Assembly (NCBI GenBank): GCA_948099385.1
Contig: CANUEZ040000062.1
Location: 3,527,501-3,591,500 of the forward strand
DNA from: Fasciola hepatica
Lineage: Eukaryota > Platyhelminthes > Trematoda > Plagiorchiida > Fasciolidae
Direction: 5' to 3'
DNA length: 64,000 nucleotides
Made by a program: the position numbers and the translations under genes. A model generated the notes under the pieces. It saw only the letters and a list, made by a program, of their open reading frames with translations, did not search any database and had not been told where the DNA came from. Below, piece after piece: positions 10,934 to 22,800 of this stretch (its first letter is position 1; each line of letters opens with the position of its first letter).

Positions 10934-11350
10934 GTTGCCGTGACACCCGGCTCTGTCTTAAGGGACGGGTGTACGTCGCCGCGGTTCGTAGTCTTCTACT
11001 CTACGGTTGCGAGACCTGGCCACTTCGCGTTGAGGATGCTCGGCGTCTTTTTTGTTGTTCGACAGTCGATGTCTTCAAAGGGTTGCTCGCGTCCGGTGGG
11101 AACATGAGTAATGGCGAGGTGCGCTGTCATATGTAAGGCACAGATAGCCGCTCTCTTAACGGACTAGTCGCTCTGCATCGCCTTCGGTGGCTCGGCCATG
11201 TTTTGCGAATGCCTGTCCATCATCTACCTTTCCATGATCTATTCGCACGTGCTGGGCAAGGCTGGGAGTAGCGACGCAGCGGTCAGGCCATGACTCGGCT
11301 TGGATGCATGAAAATCCAGCACCAGCACTAGCTTCCGTTGGAGCTTCCCG
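10922..11350 (+). mobile_element. RTE-like family E, 3' piece of a split fragment
   Basis: RT C-terminal region read on +: LKGRVYVAAVRSLLLYGCETWPLR near 10965-11035, then LHRLRWLGHVLRM near 11173-11211 and FHDLFARAG near 11225-11255. It is frameshifted and ends without a clear tail. Family E also occurs at 50395-50606. Confidence 0.72.
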
Positions 11351-11669
11351 CCTCCCTAGTTAGGGCCCAAGGGACGAGGATTGGTGTTGGTTAAGGACGT
11401 TGAGGGACATGGCCCAGAATAGAAGTCGGTGAGGCGAATGCTGTGCGGCCTGTCTGTCGAACTCTCGTTCCCCGTAACCACGGAAATGTCATTTCGGCAA
11501 ACAAAATGACGGAAAACACCAAGGTGTAAGGTGAGAAGCAAAAAAATCAGCGTTTTCCCCACTAATTATCTGTTTCGTTGTATTGTACTCCCTCCCCTCT
11601 ACTTCGTAGTTGTCGTTGTTGCGTTGGCACCTCGTTTGATCCCAAGCCGGTATACATATAATATAAATG

Positions 11670-11672
<3 letters not shown>
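11351..11672. other. No recognised gene
   Basis: No conserved frame was found. The stretch lies between the family E fragment and a TA microsatellite. Confidence 0.3.

Positions 11673-11739
<67 letters not shown>
11673..11739. repeat. (TA)n microsatellite
   Basis: About 33 uninterrupted TA units. It marks the left edge of the RTE-like fragment that follows. Confidence 0.97.
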
Positions 11740-11740
<1 letters not shown>

Positions 11741-12135
11741 GCAGACAGCCAAAGCCGAGTTCATGGGTATGGCGATCTTTCACCCGAGTTCACCAAAAGA
11801 AGTGGTGTTCGTCAGGGTTGCTCTCTTTCATCCTTTCCAGTTTTTAGTTAAAATGGTTTTTGAGATAGCCCTGTCCCCTTGTGATCTCTGCTGATGCAGT
11901 AAACTGTGTGACTTAGAATGCGCGAACAATGTTGTTCTTCTGAATGAAGATCCAGGTAAGTTGCAAGTTTTTCCAGAGTACCTCAACAACAGTATTGCAA
12001 TGTTTGGGACGTGTTTTGCACCTTCGAAGTGTGAAGTGCCGCTACAGTGCTGAGTTTGCTCTACGGCAAACCTCGTCGGCAGGAAAAGCGCTAGCTAGAG
12101 TAGACAAGTTTTGTTACCTGGTCAGTTTCATCACG
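11740..12135 (+). mobile_element. RTE-like family A, short RT fragment
   Basis: Similar at nucleotide level to 42895-43300: the AGCCGAGTTC..GATCTTTCACCCGAGTTCA block, the VRQGC codons near 11808-11822, a NEDPGKLQ-like stretch near 11940, and GTAGACAAGTTTTGTTACCTG near 12100. It is heavily mutated and ends at an abrupt switch to family C sequence. Confidence 0.65.
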
Positions 12136-12340
12136 ATCAGCCTACTAGATGGTTGGATACATTGCGCGATTCGGCCGGGTGTCGCGGTCTATGGCGCAGT
12201 TCCATTGCCGTTTGTTGCTTCATTTTCGGCTTTTTTTTCTTTATACTTCTGTCCATTCTGCCCTCAACTGTATGATGCTTTGAGGTAGCAACCAAAAGCG
12301 AAACACAGGAGTACAAGGTTAATGGTTGAATGAACTGAAC
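12136..12340 (+). mobile_element. RTE-like family C, 3' end
   Basis: It matches the 3' ends of the family C copies at 47380-47560 (+) and 25365-25560 (-): a GGTCGCGG..GGCG motif, a T-rich stretch and a GTAGCAACC..AGCACAGG-like end. It is non-coding here. Confidence 0.55.
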
Positions 12341-12399
12341 TGGACAATCCTTATGGACGTGAGAGGTTAAACCCTGTAGGTTGAGTTTATTCGAAAGCT

Positions 12400-13270
12400 A
12401 TTCTAGGTATTGTTTTGAAACACTAAGGCATGAGACATAGTTAGTTGCTCTTTCACTATTCTGGCGTCATGCCTTTTATTCTTTGTTTTAATAAACGTAG
12501 TCGTGTCTCCAAGTGTGCTGTCCGTTTTCTCTATACAATCTCGGCGATTAAGTAGCACAAATCTAGAGCCCTTATCGTGCCTGGCTACAATGATGTTTCT
12601 ATTCGTTCTGAGACTTCTCCAGACTTGTCGTTGTTTATGATGTTTCTGTTTTGTTTGCATGATTGACGGTACCGAAGAACGCAATCCACCGAGTGTGCTT
12701 TAAGATTTTCGGTCTCTTCCAATGCTGTGGCGTTCAGTGCGTACGTTTAGGGATGTCAGTTCTCAAACTTTACATTTTATTTCTAACTGGTCTTTGTTGT
12801 TTCTGGTCGGAAGATTTAGTCCTGGAGATAAAACCCCCACAATTGTTGCGTCTATAATTAGACTAGAATAGTTATGAGCGTACCGTTTTGGATCCGCTGG
12901 CAAACAAGACTGTGGCTTCACATCGTTTAGTGAGTCCTTTGCTCGCGCGTCTCTTGATATTCTTTCGTCGTTCGTTGTTGTCTGGAATATCTAGTATGTG
13001 TATCCTTCGTGCAGAATTGTGCTCCAGTTCTTGAATACACGTATGTACTGAGTTACTTCGGTTCCTCGCGTGACGTCTTACGTTGACGCATCCAGGTCTT
13101 ATTCGGGAGCGTCTGAGTCTTATCGAGTAGGGCTTTGGTTTTTCATTTATGTCAACTCAGTGAGAAATCTGATCGTCATATTCGCTTCTGCAAATGTGGT
13201 TTCGAAACACAGATAATGATTCAGTTTTTTAATGACCAGATTCTCCTTTCGTTTATGTTACTCATCACAG
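12400..13270 (-). mobile_element. Penelope-like element fragment (RT N-terminal region)
   Basis: The frame at 12684-12403 (-) carries LRTNRNIIVARHDKGSRF, then VLLNRRDCIEK and STLGDTTTF. This is the D-K-G, V-L-x-x-R-x-D/Y, L-x-D-x-T pattern that precedes the RT core in Penelope-like elements. Further upstream on the same strand are basic, frameshifted stretches (SLRTDIPKRT) compatible with the N-terminal region of such elements. No GIY-YIG domain or terminal repeat was seen. It is a relic with several stops. Confidence 0.6.
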
Positions 13271-13289
13271 ATATCCATGGCGACATTTA

Positions 13290-13985
13290 GAAAAAAACTA
13301 TGGTTGCGAGACTTGGAGTCTGCGTGCTGAAGATATTCGTCGTCTTGAGGTTTTCGACCATCGATGTTTGAGTAGTATCGACAGAATTGGGTGGAATAGC
13401 CGAGCGAGCAATGATAAGGTCAGAAAGCGAGTATTGGGTATTAATTCGGAGAACGTTTTGTCACAGCGTATCCAACTTAGTAGACTTCGTTGGTTGGGGC
13501 AAGTGTTACGTATGGCAAACACATATCTACCGTACCGTGTCCTTTTCTCCGTTCCTCTTAGGGAGTGGTAGAATCCACGTGCAGGTCTACAGATGACGTG
13601 GCAGCGACGAATGAAAAATGTACAACAAACTTAGGAAAAGTAGGTGCCCCACGTCTTCGTGGTTGGGGTCCAGAAGATCCGTCTACCAGTTGGCTGGAGA
13701 CACTGAAGGATATGGCTGCGAACCGCGAACAGTGGCGATCGTGTTGTCACTTCCTGTCGAATCAGAATGGTTGATCGTTGCGCGTTTGTACAGTTAGACT
13801 GTGTATCCCGTGTGTTGGCTATCAGGGCGTTGTTTCCTGTTCTCACTCGTGTAGGTTCACTCCCTGCCGATCTTGTATATTCATACTTTCTAATTTTACA
13901 TGAAACGTGGTGAGAAAGGCAGTGGTCAGTGGGGCTTGCCCTACTGTTTAACGCTGTGAGATGATGGTGATGATGATGATTTAGA
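13290..13985 (+). mobile_element. RTE-like family B, 3' fragment
   Basis: The C-terminal coding part (LEVFDHRCL-like block, IGWNSRASNDKVRKRVLG, LRWLGQVLRMANT) is followed by the family 3' UTR and an ATG-rich tail near 13965-13982. It is 5'-truncated with several frameshifts. Confidence 0.82.
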
Positions 13986-14274
13986 AAAAAAGAAGTAGCG
14001 AAAAAGCTGGTTTTCAGCAACTTAATCCTCTGGCTAATACAGTTGGATGGACGGGGTATTTTTAAGGGTTTACGACTGATACATTGTCGTGACTGTAAAA
14101 TGTTTGGTTTGGGACGATGGTGTGCTGATTCACTGGGGAAGGAGAATAATCTTGGTGTAGTTTTACAATGAAACGCGGAGAAATCGGGAAGATATGAGAT
14201 TTGGTTACTTGTGTTTTGGTCTGACCATTCATGATTACGTCACAGAGTCACACAGTGAGTTGTATCCAATTTGC

Positions 14275-14700
14275 GGGCCAACATCGATGCTGTAGATATC
14301 ACTTCTCCATCAGAAACAGATATTTGTAAAAGTACAGATCTGTTGGACCGGATGGGTTTCCTTCCATTTTCAAGGACAGAGACAATGTTTTACCGTTGGA
14401 GTCAGCAAAACTCACCCGGGTAATCTGTGACTGAACGAATTTTTAGGGAATGATGTGACTTGCTGATTACACTGTTTTGAAAGTAAGGTGACAGGTCCTC
14501 TTCTGATGACCTTAGAGGAATTAGCATTTGATATCCTCGCCAAGATTATTTTGTCCCAGTTATCCAACACCATTGAAAGGTGTACACGTGTGAACCAAAC
14601 CCGTTACACACACGCTAGAGGTTGTATCGACCATATCATTACATTTCGACAAATTTTAGAGCACAGACACCTTCTGTCTAGTTCAAACAACCATTAGCCG
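14275..14700 (+). mobile_element. RTE-like family A, degenerate RT fragment
   Basis: Similar to 42330-42780: an aspartate-rich TSPSE stretch near 14300, RTE-type GCIDHIITFRQILEHRH at about 14623-14671, and a poorly conserved linker. It lies beside the minus-strand family A copy and is inactive. Confidence 0.55.
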
Positions 14701-14809
14701 TGCACTGTGTACGGAGGCTTTGGCTGCTATCTTCTAGCAACGTCCTCAGTCGAAAATATTCCGCAAAACAGGAATATCAATAAGAGAACTACGAATATTA
14801 ATTTCAAAT

Positions 14810-17430
14810 CGATGCAAAAAGTTTGTGGATACAAGAACGCCACCGACTGGGGCACAGTCATATCCTCCGATGTATCTAACTACAAAGGGGGAAGGTCTCT
14901 TGGACCCCACCAAAAAGTCTAGCACGGTCTATATGGCTAAATCCACCCGTCAGGTTTTCCATACCAGGGACTGGCCGTCCTTATTTTCCAACCGCTGCCC
15001 GCCTCAGCGTATGTTGTGTGCCGAGGAATCCTGTCAGGAGACATGCGCAACACGTCCCAATCATCTTAGCCTGACGAGATTGAGCATTTCATCTAATGAT
15101 TTGGTTCATGAACTTAAGGCTCTCCTTCGAACCTCGGCGTTGTCTATACGGTGTTCCCACCATATCCAAGTAATGCTACGAATACATCGATGTCCAAGTA
15201 CTGACAATCTTTGTGTATCTTTCACCCGTAGTGACCATGTTTCTGAACCATACAGAAGCACGGTCTGGATATTGCAGCATACAATCGACCCTTGATAGAT
15301 AAACGAATATCATGTGGATGCCACAGATGACTCAGGTTAACAAATGACAAACGAGCCTTCTGTATACGCAAAGACACCTCATCTGATATCCGACCTCCGG
15401 GTGAAGTGCAGCTGCTCAGATAACAAAACTTGTCTACCAGGTCTATAGGTCCTCCAGACACTGAAAGTTTTGGTGTTGAACCAATCCAATTCTGCAACAG
15501 CATCTTGCACTTTGAAGGTGCAAAACGCATACCGAACATTGGTACGCAGTCCGTCAAGCTGCATGTGAAAGCCTGCAACTTACCTGGATCTTCATTTAGA
15601 AGAACTATGTCGTCCGAACATTCAAAGTCTGAGACCTTTTCACTCGGGAAAAGTTCAATACCACCATCCTCACCTGACAAAAGTGCGGTCTCTAGGACTA
15701 TACCGGTCACGGCGTTCAAGAGAAAGAGAAAGTGGGGGCAACCCTGACGTACACTACTTTTCGTGATGAATTCGGGTGACAGAGCACCGTAAACTCGAAC
15801 TCGGCTTCGGCTATTCATAAGCAGGGGCTTCGTAATGCAAATCCATTCCTCTTGTACACCCTTCAACAAGAGAAAGCGCCAGAAAACTGTGCGGTGGACT
15901 AAGTCGAGGGCCGCTTTAGGATCAAGATAAATGAAGATGTTGGACCTACGGAAGGTGTGCCTGTGTTCTAAATTTTGTCGGAGAGTGAGGATGTGATCAA
16001 CACAACCTCGACGAAGTCTAAATCCAGCCTGATTCTCACACGAGCATTGTTCGCGAGCGATTTATAGGCGGTGGAGAATAACACCAGCGAGCAGTTTGGA
16101 TGCAGTGCTAACCAGACTCATTCTTCTGGGACTTTCACAGGAGGACCTGTCGCTTTTCATGTACTTTGATACGATTACCGATTCAAACCAACTCTCTCGA
16201 ATCTGTTCCTTCTCCCATATCAAACTGAGGAGTTTTGCCAACTCCAGTAACAATGTTGAGGGATCGTTTTTGAAAACAGACGGAGACAGTCCAACCGGTC
16301 CGGTAGTCTTATACCGTTTAAGATAGCCCATTTCATGCAAAACCTCTGCTTCTGACGGAGGACTGGTATCTACAACCAGAGCTGTATCCATTATGGTAAT
16401 TAACAAACCTGTCGTGGATGAAGACCAAATAAACTGCTTCTCGAAATGCTCCGTCCAACGAACTAAACGACGCTCCTGCGTTTGAATCAGTGATCCGTTT
16501 GCCTGTTTGATCAGTTCACTAACGCCTGCTTTTTGTGGACTGGTCCTTTCTGATTAGACGGGCAAGGTCGCGGCTGTTGCCAATCGCCGGAACTTTTTCC
16601 ATCTCCTTACAATCCGAAGTCCACTCCTCCTCACGGTCGTTTATCAGGCTACGAAGCAGTTGGCATTTAGGGCATCTCTGTGCCTCATCATATCTGGAAT
16701 GTAGAGGAATCGATCTACGAGCACCTAACGGCGTAACTGAAGATGCGGATACTCATCGTTTCTGTGCATGTCTGGTTGTTGGGCCTTAGGCAGCATTAGT
16801 AGCTTCGAATAGAGCCTGTTGTATCTCTGTCCATTGCTCTTCTGAATCCTGGACATTTGATTGCATCGATAACCTAGTGGATAGTTCTGCTTGGAAGGCG
16901 GATCGATGGTTGTTGTCCAGAAGCAGCCGCGGGGGGGGGGGGGGGCAGTTGGCTTTGGCGTTTTTTCGGTCACCGACGAGACGTAGGCTGAAACTCGCGT
17001 TGACAAGAGCGTGATCAGTGTCTACAGACGTAGACCAAAGTGCTCGACAATCTTGAATTGAACCGCGCCAGCGTGACCGGTAGCAATATGGTTTATTTGG
17101 GTCCAACGTTATAAAGGCGCAGGAGGATATCAGGTTAGTTGGTGGTGCTTTTTGCGCGGGAAGTTTTTATTCACCTGGAATAGTCCATGGTTGGAACGTA
17201 GTTGAGTGATTCGGTCACTGTTATCGGTTCGATCGGCTGAAATGCCAAATGGACCTCCTTTGTCTCCTCTGGGCTTCCCACTTGAGCATTGAAATCACTG
17301 ACAACAACCATTGTCTGTAGAGCACACGCTGCGGAGCTGTCGAGACAAATCCTAGTAGGATTCGTCTTGAGCCTCAGGAGAGTTACTGAATGGGCGGACA
17401 AGATCTGCTGATCCATTGGATGCAAAGGTA
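14810..17430 (-). mobile_element. RTE-like family A, inverted copy 1
   Basis: A minus-strand element covering the end of the endonuclease (VVVSDFNAQVGS near 17310-17270), linker, RT and C-terminus. Readable pieces are 17106-16786 (DPNKPYCYRSRWRGSIQDC, endonuclease end), 16406-16062 (KTTGPVGLSPSVFK, RT fingers) and 15869-15222 (SSVRQGCPHFLFLLNAV; a CSDD-type motif in place of YADD; DKFCYLSSC; LSIKGRLYAA). The reading frame is broken between these pieces. The segment 15076-17158 is almost identical in inverted orientation to 41558-43637, while sequence on both sides is homologous but clearly diverged. Confidence 0.85.
16931..16946. repeat. Homopolymer G16 inside family A copy 1
   Basis: A run of 16 G. 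The partner copy has C12 at 41771-41782, one of the few differences between the two. Confidence 0.9.
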
Positions 17431-17839
17431 AACTGCTTAACTTACCTGACCAATCATTCTGGAAGAGGCAAATAAACCGTATAACAGGCCACCGGCTCCT
17501 CTGGAAACACCCTGTGTCCTTGCGGCTAAAGGTGCAACCTCGAACAAAAGACCGGGCGGTGCTGGGGATACCGCTTCACACCCTATTCCCGTGACTTTAT
17601 GAATATTCACGGAACCTCACGCGTTCATCATGCTGCGGCGTCCCCGGTAAGCGATGTGCTTCGTGTCCTAGCGGTTGATGCGGTAAGACAGCTAGCTGGG
17701 AAGAATCGTTGCAAGAAGAGAACACAGCCTGTTGAAATTTGAGAACGTTTTTGGATGTCAGTAGCAGATGCATCACAGTCTTTTTTATTACACATAAAGT
17801 GAGTTACAGTATGAGGAGTAAACCCCATAATCAGAAGAC
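17431..17839. other. No recognised gene
   Basis: No conserved coding frame. It separates family A copy 1 from a divergent retroelement fragment. Confidence 0.3.
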
Positions 17840-18610
17840 ATACTGTAAAAGTGGGCTGAGGGGAAACATTCACGTTAGAACCAGTTTATTTATTCTGCTT
17901 TTAAAAAGCGAAAGGTTGTAAGTGGGCGGGAAGACAGAAAGAGGAAGAGTGTTTCATAACTTAACGATCCGGGGAAAAAAGAGGATTGAACTGTAGAAGT
18001 GCGACATCTAGTGACAGAACTTGATAAGGATGACTAACTGCCTGGGTACGTGATGGTCGGGAAAAAGTTTTGGGAATAGGAACTGCCGAAACAAGCTCAG
18101 AAGAACAAAATCCAAAATAGTATCGGTAGAAAAGAGACAGCGAAGTAACAGCCCGACGATGGGCTAGTGACTGCAGATTGGAGGTGAAAGAAGGGTCGTC
18201 GATCAGTCAGATGACCTTTCGTTGAACCCGAGCAAGAAGAGAGAGGTAGACGAAGCTCCACCCCACACATGACTGCAGTATTCAAGTGCGGGAAGGATTT
18301 GAGCTTTGTACAGCAGATGAGCTGGTGTAAAGAAGCGTCTGGCGCGAAAAAGAAAACCAACTTTGCACGCAGCGCTAGAGGCGAGCTGAGATATGAAAGC
18401 GGACCAACATAAAGATGAAGTTATAGATAAGCCAAGAAGAGAAATAGAATCTGTGGCAGGCAGCACGGTTGAATCAAAGGATAAATGAAGGGAGAATGAA
18501 TGATGTTTCAATGAAATTGAGAGAAGAGAAGTTTTGGAAGCATTGAAGGCAGTATGATTGTGGGAACCCCAGGAGGAGATATGTTCGAGGTCGGACTCTA
18601 AAGATAAAGT
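17840..18610 (-). mobile_element. Divergent Jockey/CR1-type RT C-terminal fragment
   Basis: The minus frame 18511-18203 carries SISLLGLSITSSLCWSAFI, then KVGFLFRARRFFTPAHLL and YKAQILPALEYCSHVWGGA, a block well known from Jockey-like and related elements of arthropods and other invertebrates. Past a frameshift the same strand still shows the expected downstream motifs in broken frames down to about 17850. It does not resemble any other retroelement in the window. It is inactive. Confidence 0.6.
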
Positions 18611-18614
18611 GATT

Positions 18615-19163
18615 GCACTGCGGTCTCTTTACGACTGTCACGTAGATATTGCTTGCCTCTCGGAATTCCGCCTACTCAACTCAGATAGCTAACAAATAAA
18701 GGTCTCGGGAGTGAATACATCTTATTGGCTCTATCACAGTGGCCCGAAAGACGAGTACGGCCTCTACGGCGTGGTTTTTTCTCTGAACAAAGCAGCTAAT
18801 GACGCAATGAGCTCTTGGAAACCAGTCTTATCCAGACTCACCCTGGCACGCTTTAAAGGCTCTCCGCACGATATGACGGTGATTGAGGTCTATGCTTTAA
18901 CCAACTCGGCTGATGACGAAACCAAAGATGAATTCTACCAGAACTTGCAGGAAGCAGTCAACTGGATTTCGAGGCGCGGTGTGCTTTTCGTCGCAGGAGA
19001 CTGGAACGCTCGCACAGGTACGGCCGATGAACTCACTCGCCATATTCTCGTGAAATTCGGCCTCGGTCAGCCCTGCAAGAAAGGTAGCCGACTGATTAGT
19101 TTAGTCGACGTCAACAGAGCGGTTGTCTGCAGCACTCGATTTCAACATCTCAAGAAGCGATGA
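18615..19163 (+). mobile_element. RTE-like family D, endonuclease fragment
   Basis: An APE-type endonuclease start on +: DIACLSEFRL near 18646, YWLYHSGPKDEYGLYGVVF, VIEVYALTNSAD, then VLFVAGDWNARTG with the catalytic GDWN intact, ending STRFQHLKKR at the stop (19161-19163). It retains the block deleted from the family D copy at 8135-10921. It is truncated on the right where Gypsy sequence begins. Confidence 0.8.
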
Positions 19164-19857
19164 AGCGTCGTTAGTTGATCACCGGTAAAATTCAAAAAAT
19201 CTCGTGCCTAATGCAGTTCATTGCCGTACGGTGCAGGGAACGGGTAGAATTCAGAGCATCTGGGAGAACGATCTCCCACTACGAAACCTGTAGACCCCTG
19301 GTTTTTACAGCCAGAAAGATAGTTTTCTAAAGCGTGCCGTCTAGGCGTTCCACCTATTTATCTCCCTGGGAAGTGTGTCCAGTGGTGTGACTGAGATTCA
19401 CACCCTTGTTTCGCAGGAACTCAGACAGCTTGGTCGAAATAAAGTCCGTCCCTCGATCAGTGTGTATCTACGGCGGCATGCGAAATATGGTGAAAAGTTG
19501 ACACAAGCGATCGATGGCAGTAAAGGATTACACCCACACAAACAAACACGAAGAAAAAACGCGAGTATTCAACAACGATAGTCAGGATGTATCGATTACG
19601 AGTTGTCGAAGGCAGGCGACATCTAAAGTCAATGTTCAGTCTGTCGAATGGTTGCGTTGCTTTGATAAGACGACCGGTGGGTGGTTTGTAGAGTCGTGAT
19701 TTTATTTCCGTACAAATGTTATACTGTGAAATTATGTGTTTAATCCTTTCAGTCGAATAGGGTAGGTTTTTAGATCGTACAAAGTGTGTCATTTGGAAAA
19801 CTCCGAGGTGCCATTGCGAAGTGTACAGTTCTTTTAACCTGGCCGCATCGAAAAGAG
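19164..19857 (-). mobile_element. Ty3/Gypsy-like integrase fragment
   Basis: Minus-strand integrase: MTHFVRSKNLPYSTERIK, a degenerate zinc-binding part ending ISQYNICTEIK, then PFDRLNIDFRCRLP (first catalytic Asp region), RYILTIVVEYSRF, and a broken continuation with the DRGTDFIS-type second Asp block around 19465-19405. Stops and an insertion around 19520 disrupt it. No LTR was found next to it. Confidence 0.72.
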
Positions 19858-22800
19858 TACCACCACGACGAGAGTGCACCTTGACGTGGTGTGATGGCTT
19901 GCGCGCCTCTATAACCCAAAGAGCTATACAGGATAGCTTCTTTAAGCCGGATATGCAGTCATACCTGACAGGTCAATGGGTAGAGGTCAGACGAAGTCCA
20001 GTCTCCTGGTCCTCCAGGTTGGGGGTTGATTTGAGCTGGCAACTCAATCGGCAAAATCAGTGGAAGAATAATTGATCCAAGCAAATGGGCTTCCACTAAG
20101 CCATCCCGCTGCCTTGCGGATAGGTTCTTGTTAGAACTAAAGGCTTTGGATAAGGACCCTAATTGTTCTCCTGCTTTGTGGCTGGACACCCTAGCAGTAC
20201 CTGTCCAACATCTCCCATGAACTGCACGAATACAAAGAATTCCATACTACATCGGTCGTCAAGCAGGCTAATCAGGACCGCGCTGCCCATTGCATCGAGC
20301 GGGGTGGGTAGTGATAAGTGGGCTACTGCTCAGAGTTCCCTCTCTTTTATTCAACCTTTGTCTTCTGTCCCTAACCATCCCTCTTTGCCCCATCTATCCA
20401 CCCATAATGCTCCCACTGATAACACGCTCGATACTCGCAACGATTCACTGTCAAATAGTATCGGGAATAATCCTCTGTCTGGTAACTCACATTTTCTCAA
20501 GCCCCGTCAGCCTCTTAATCTCGGCTCCTTCAACGTGCGTACACTCATGCAGGCCGGTCAGCAAGCGCGCTTAGCTCTCACAATAAATTCTCTGAAGATT
20601 GATGTCTGCTGCTTAAGCGAAACGCGTATCCAGGATTAGAGCAGTGTAATTCAACTAACTGCTCCTGGTGTCTCATCGAGGTATATTCTGCGCACTTCAG
20701 GAGACGAAGCAGCTAGAGCTGTGGGTCAACGTGGTGTAGGAATTGTCTTGACTGACAAGGCTGAGGCTGCCCTTTTAGACGGGATTCCTGTTAACAGTCG
20801 TTTATGTGCTGTGAGACTCCAAGGGTCAGTCGGCGTTCGAAAGGATAGTTGTGTTAAACGCAATTTGTTCGTGATCTCGGCGTACGCCCCAACGGACTGC
20901 AGCTCAGACTTGCAGAAAGATGAGTTCTATGATGCTCTCGCCACTCTCGTTCGCAGCAGTAAAGGTTCTGACATTGTAGTGCTAGCTGGTGACTTCAATG
21001 CACAAGTTGGCAAATTTAGTGTGTCTAAAGCCTGTTTAGGTGGGCGTTGTGCTTTACCTGCTGAACGTACAGATAACGGGGATAGGCTTCTCCAATTTTG
21101 TGCAGACAATCGATTGTTCTTGTCTAGCACAAATTTCCGACACAGCTCGCGTCGCACAGCGACATGGCGCTCTAACTCTACTGGTACTTTGAGTCAAATT
21201 GATCATATCGCCGTAAGCTACCGGTGGCGCAGTTCTGTTCAGAACTGTAGATCTTACTGGTCCACGTACGTAGAGTCGGACCATGCATTAGTTTTAATGC
21301 GATTATCTCTCCAGCTCCATGGTCATCGTCGCAAACCGGATTAGCCGTGCAACGTTTGTGTGATCCAGACGTTTGCACCCGTTATGAGAAGTTAGCACAT
21401 GAGCTAGGATCTACGACGAACAGTAATGTAGATGAGCATTGGGCTCATATCAAACAGGCGATGCATGTTGCAGCAGGTTTCGCCTGTGGTCCTAGATCCG
21501 TTCCCCATAGAAGACACTGGATTTCGCAAGAGTCGCTGAGTATAATGGAGCAAAAGCGTCAGCTTTCGAACCGTAAGGAGATGAATAAGATGCGGAGAAA
21601 GCTGCAAAGACAAGTTACGAAAAGCCGATGGGCCGAGTACTTCAAGGAACAGTTTAGCTGGCTGCATGCTAGTGCAGTTACTCCCGTGTCAACAACTGTG
21701 ACTCCTTGGGTGGTATCACTTGGGCCCCCATCGGAAGTAGAAGTAGAATCATGTATTTGATTACTAAGGCGAGGGAAAGCGGCAGGTCCCGACGAACTTC
21801 CCCCAGTTCTTTTCCAACTGGGTGAAGATGCTTTGAGAACATCACTTACCGCTTTGCTCCGTGACATTTGGAACGAGGAGCGTATTCTGTTAATATGGAG
21901 CGAGTCATTGATTGTTCCCATCTTCAAGAAAGGAATACCCAATGACTGTAGTAACCATCGTGAGATTAGCTTAATCCCGATAGTCACGAAAGTATTAGCT
22001 TCGATTTTGCTGCATAGTCTTACGCCCACTCGCGAGAGGAATGTCCGCGAACAGCAGGCTGGATTCCGCCCAGGTCGAGGATGCATCGACCAGTCTTTTA
22101 CTCTTCGCCGACTTCTTAAAACGCGTCACACGCACCGCCGACCGACAATAATGCTTTTCTTATACCTGAAAGGCGCCTTCGTTTCAGTTGATCGAACATC
22201 GCTTTTCAGTGTTCTTCATCGAAAAGGTATGCCCCAGAAGTTCGTGAACCTACTGAGATCATTGTATTCTCATACTTCTGGCCGCGTAAGAGTCTACGGT
22301 GAACTATCCGGTCGGTTCGAAACAACCAGCGGTGTTCGACAGGGATGTCCCATGTCTCCATTCCTGTTCAACTTCGTCATGGACTAAATAATGGAGAGTG
22401 CGCTGCAAAATCTTCAGGATGTAGGCGCCGAACTGGGAAATAGCGGAAAACTATGTGACCTAGATTACGCGGACGACGTTGTCTGCTTGTTCGAATCCAC
22501 GGAACATGCTCAACGTGCACTAGATAATCTCGCAAGAGCTGTAGCTCCATTCGGCAAGCGCTTTGTACCTTCAAAGTGCAAGGTGATGTTACAAGACTGG
22601 ACGTCAACAATTCCGAGCTTGATGCTCGATGGGGAGGTGCTGTCAGTTGTCGACCACTTCACCTACCTCGGCAGCAGCGCGACGAAGGATGGGAGCACAG
22701 TAGTAGAGGCAAACACACATATATCCAAGGCTCGAGGGGCGTACGCTGGACTGAAGCACTTGTGGCGCCGATCTGATATTTCACTGAAGTTGAAAGGTCG

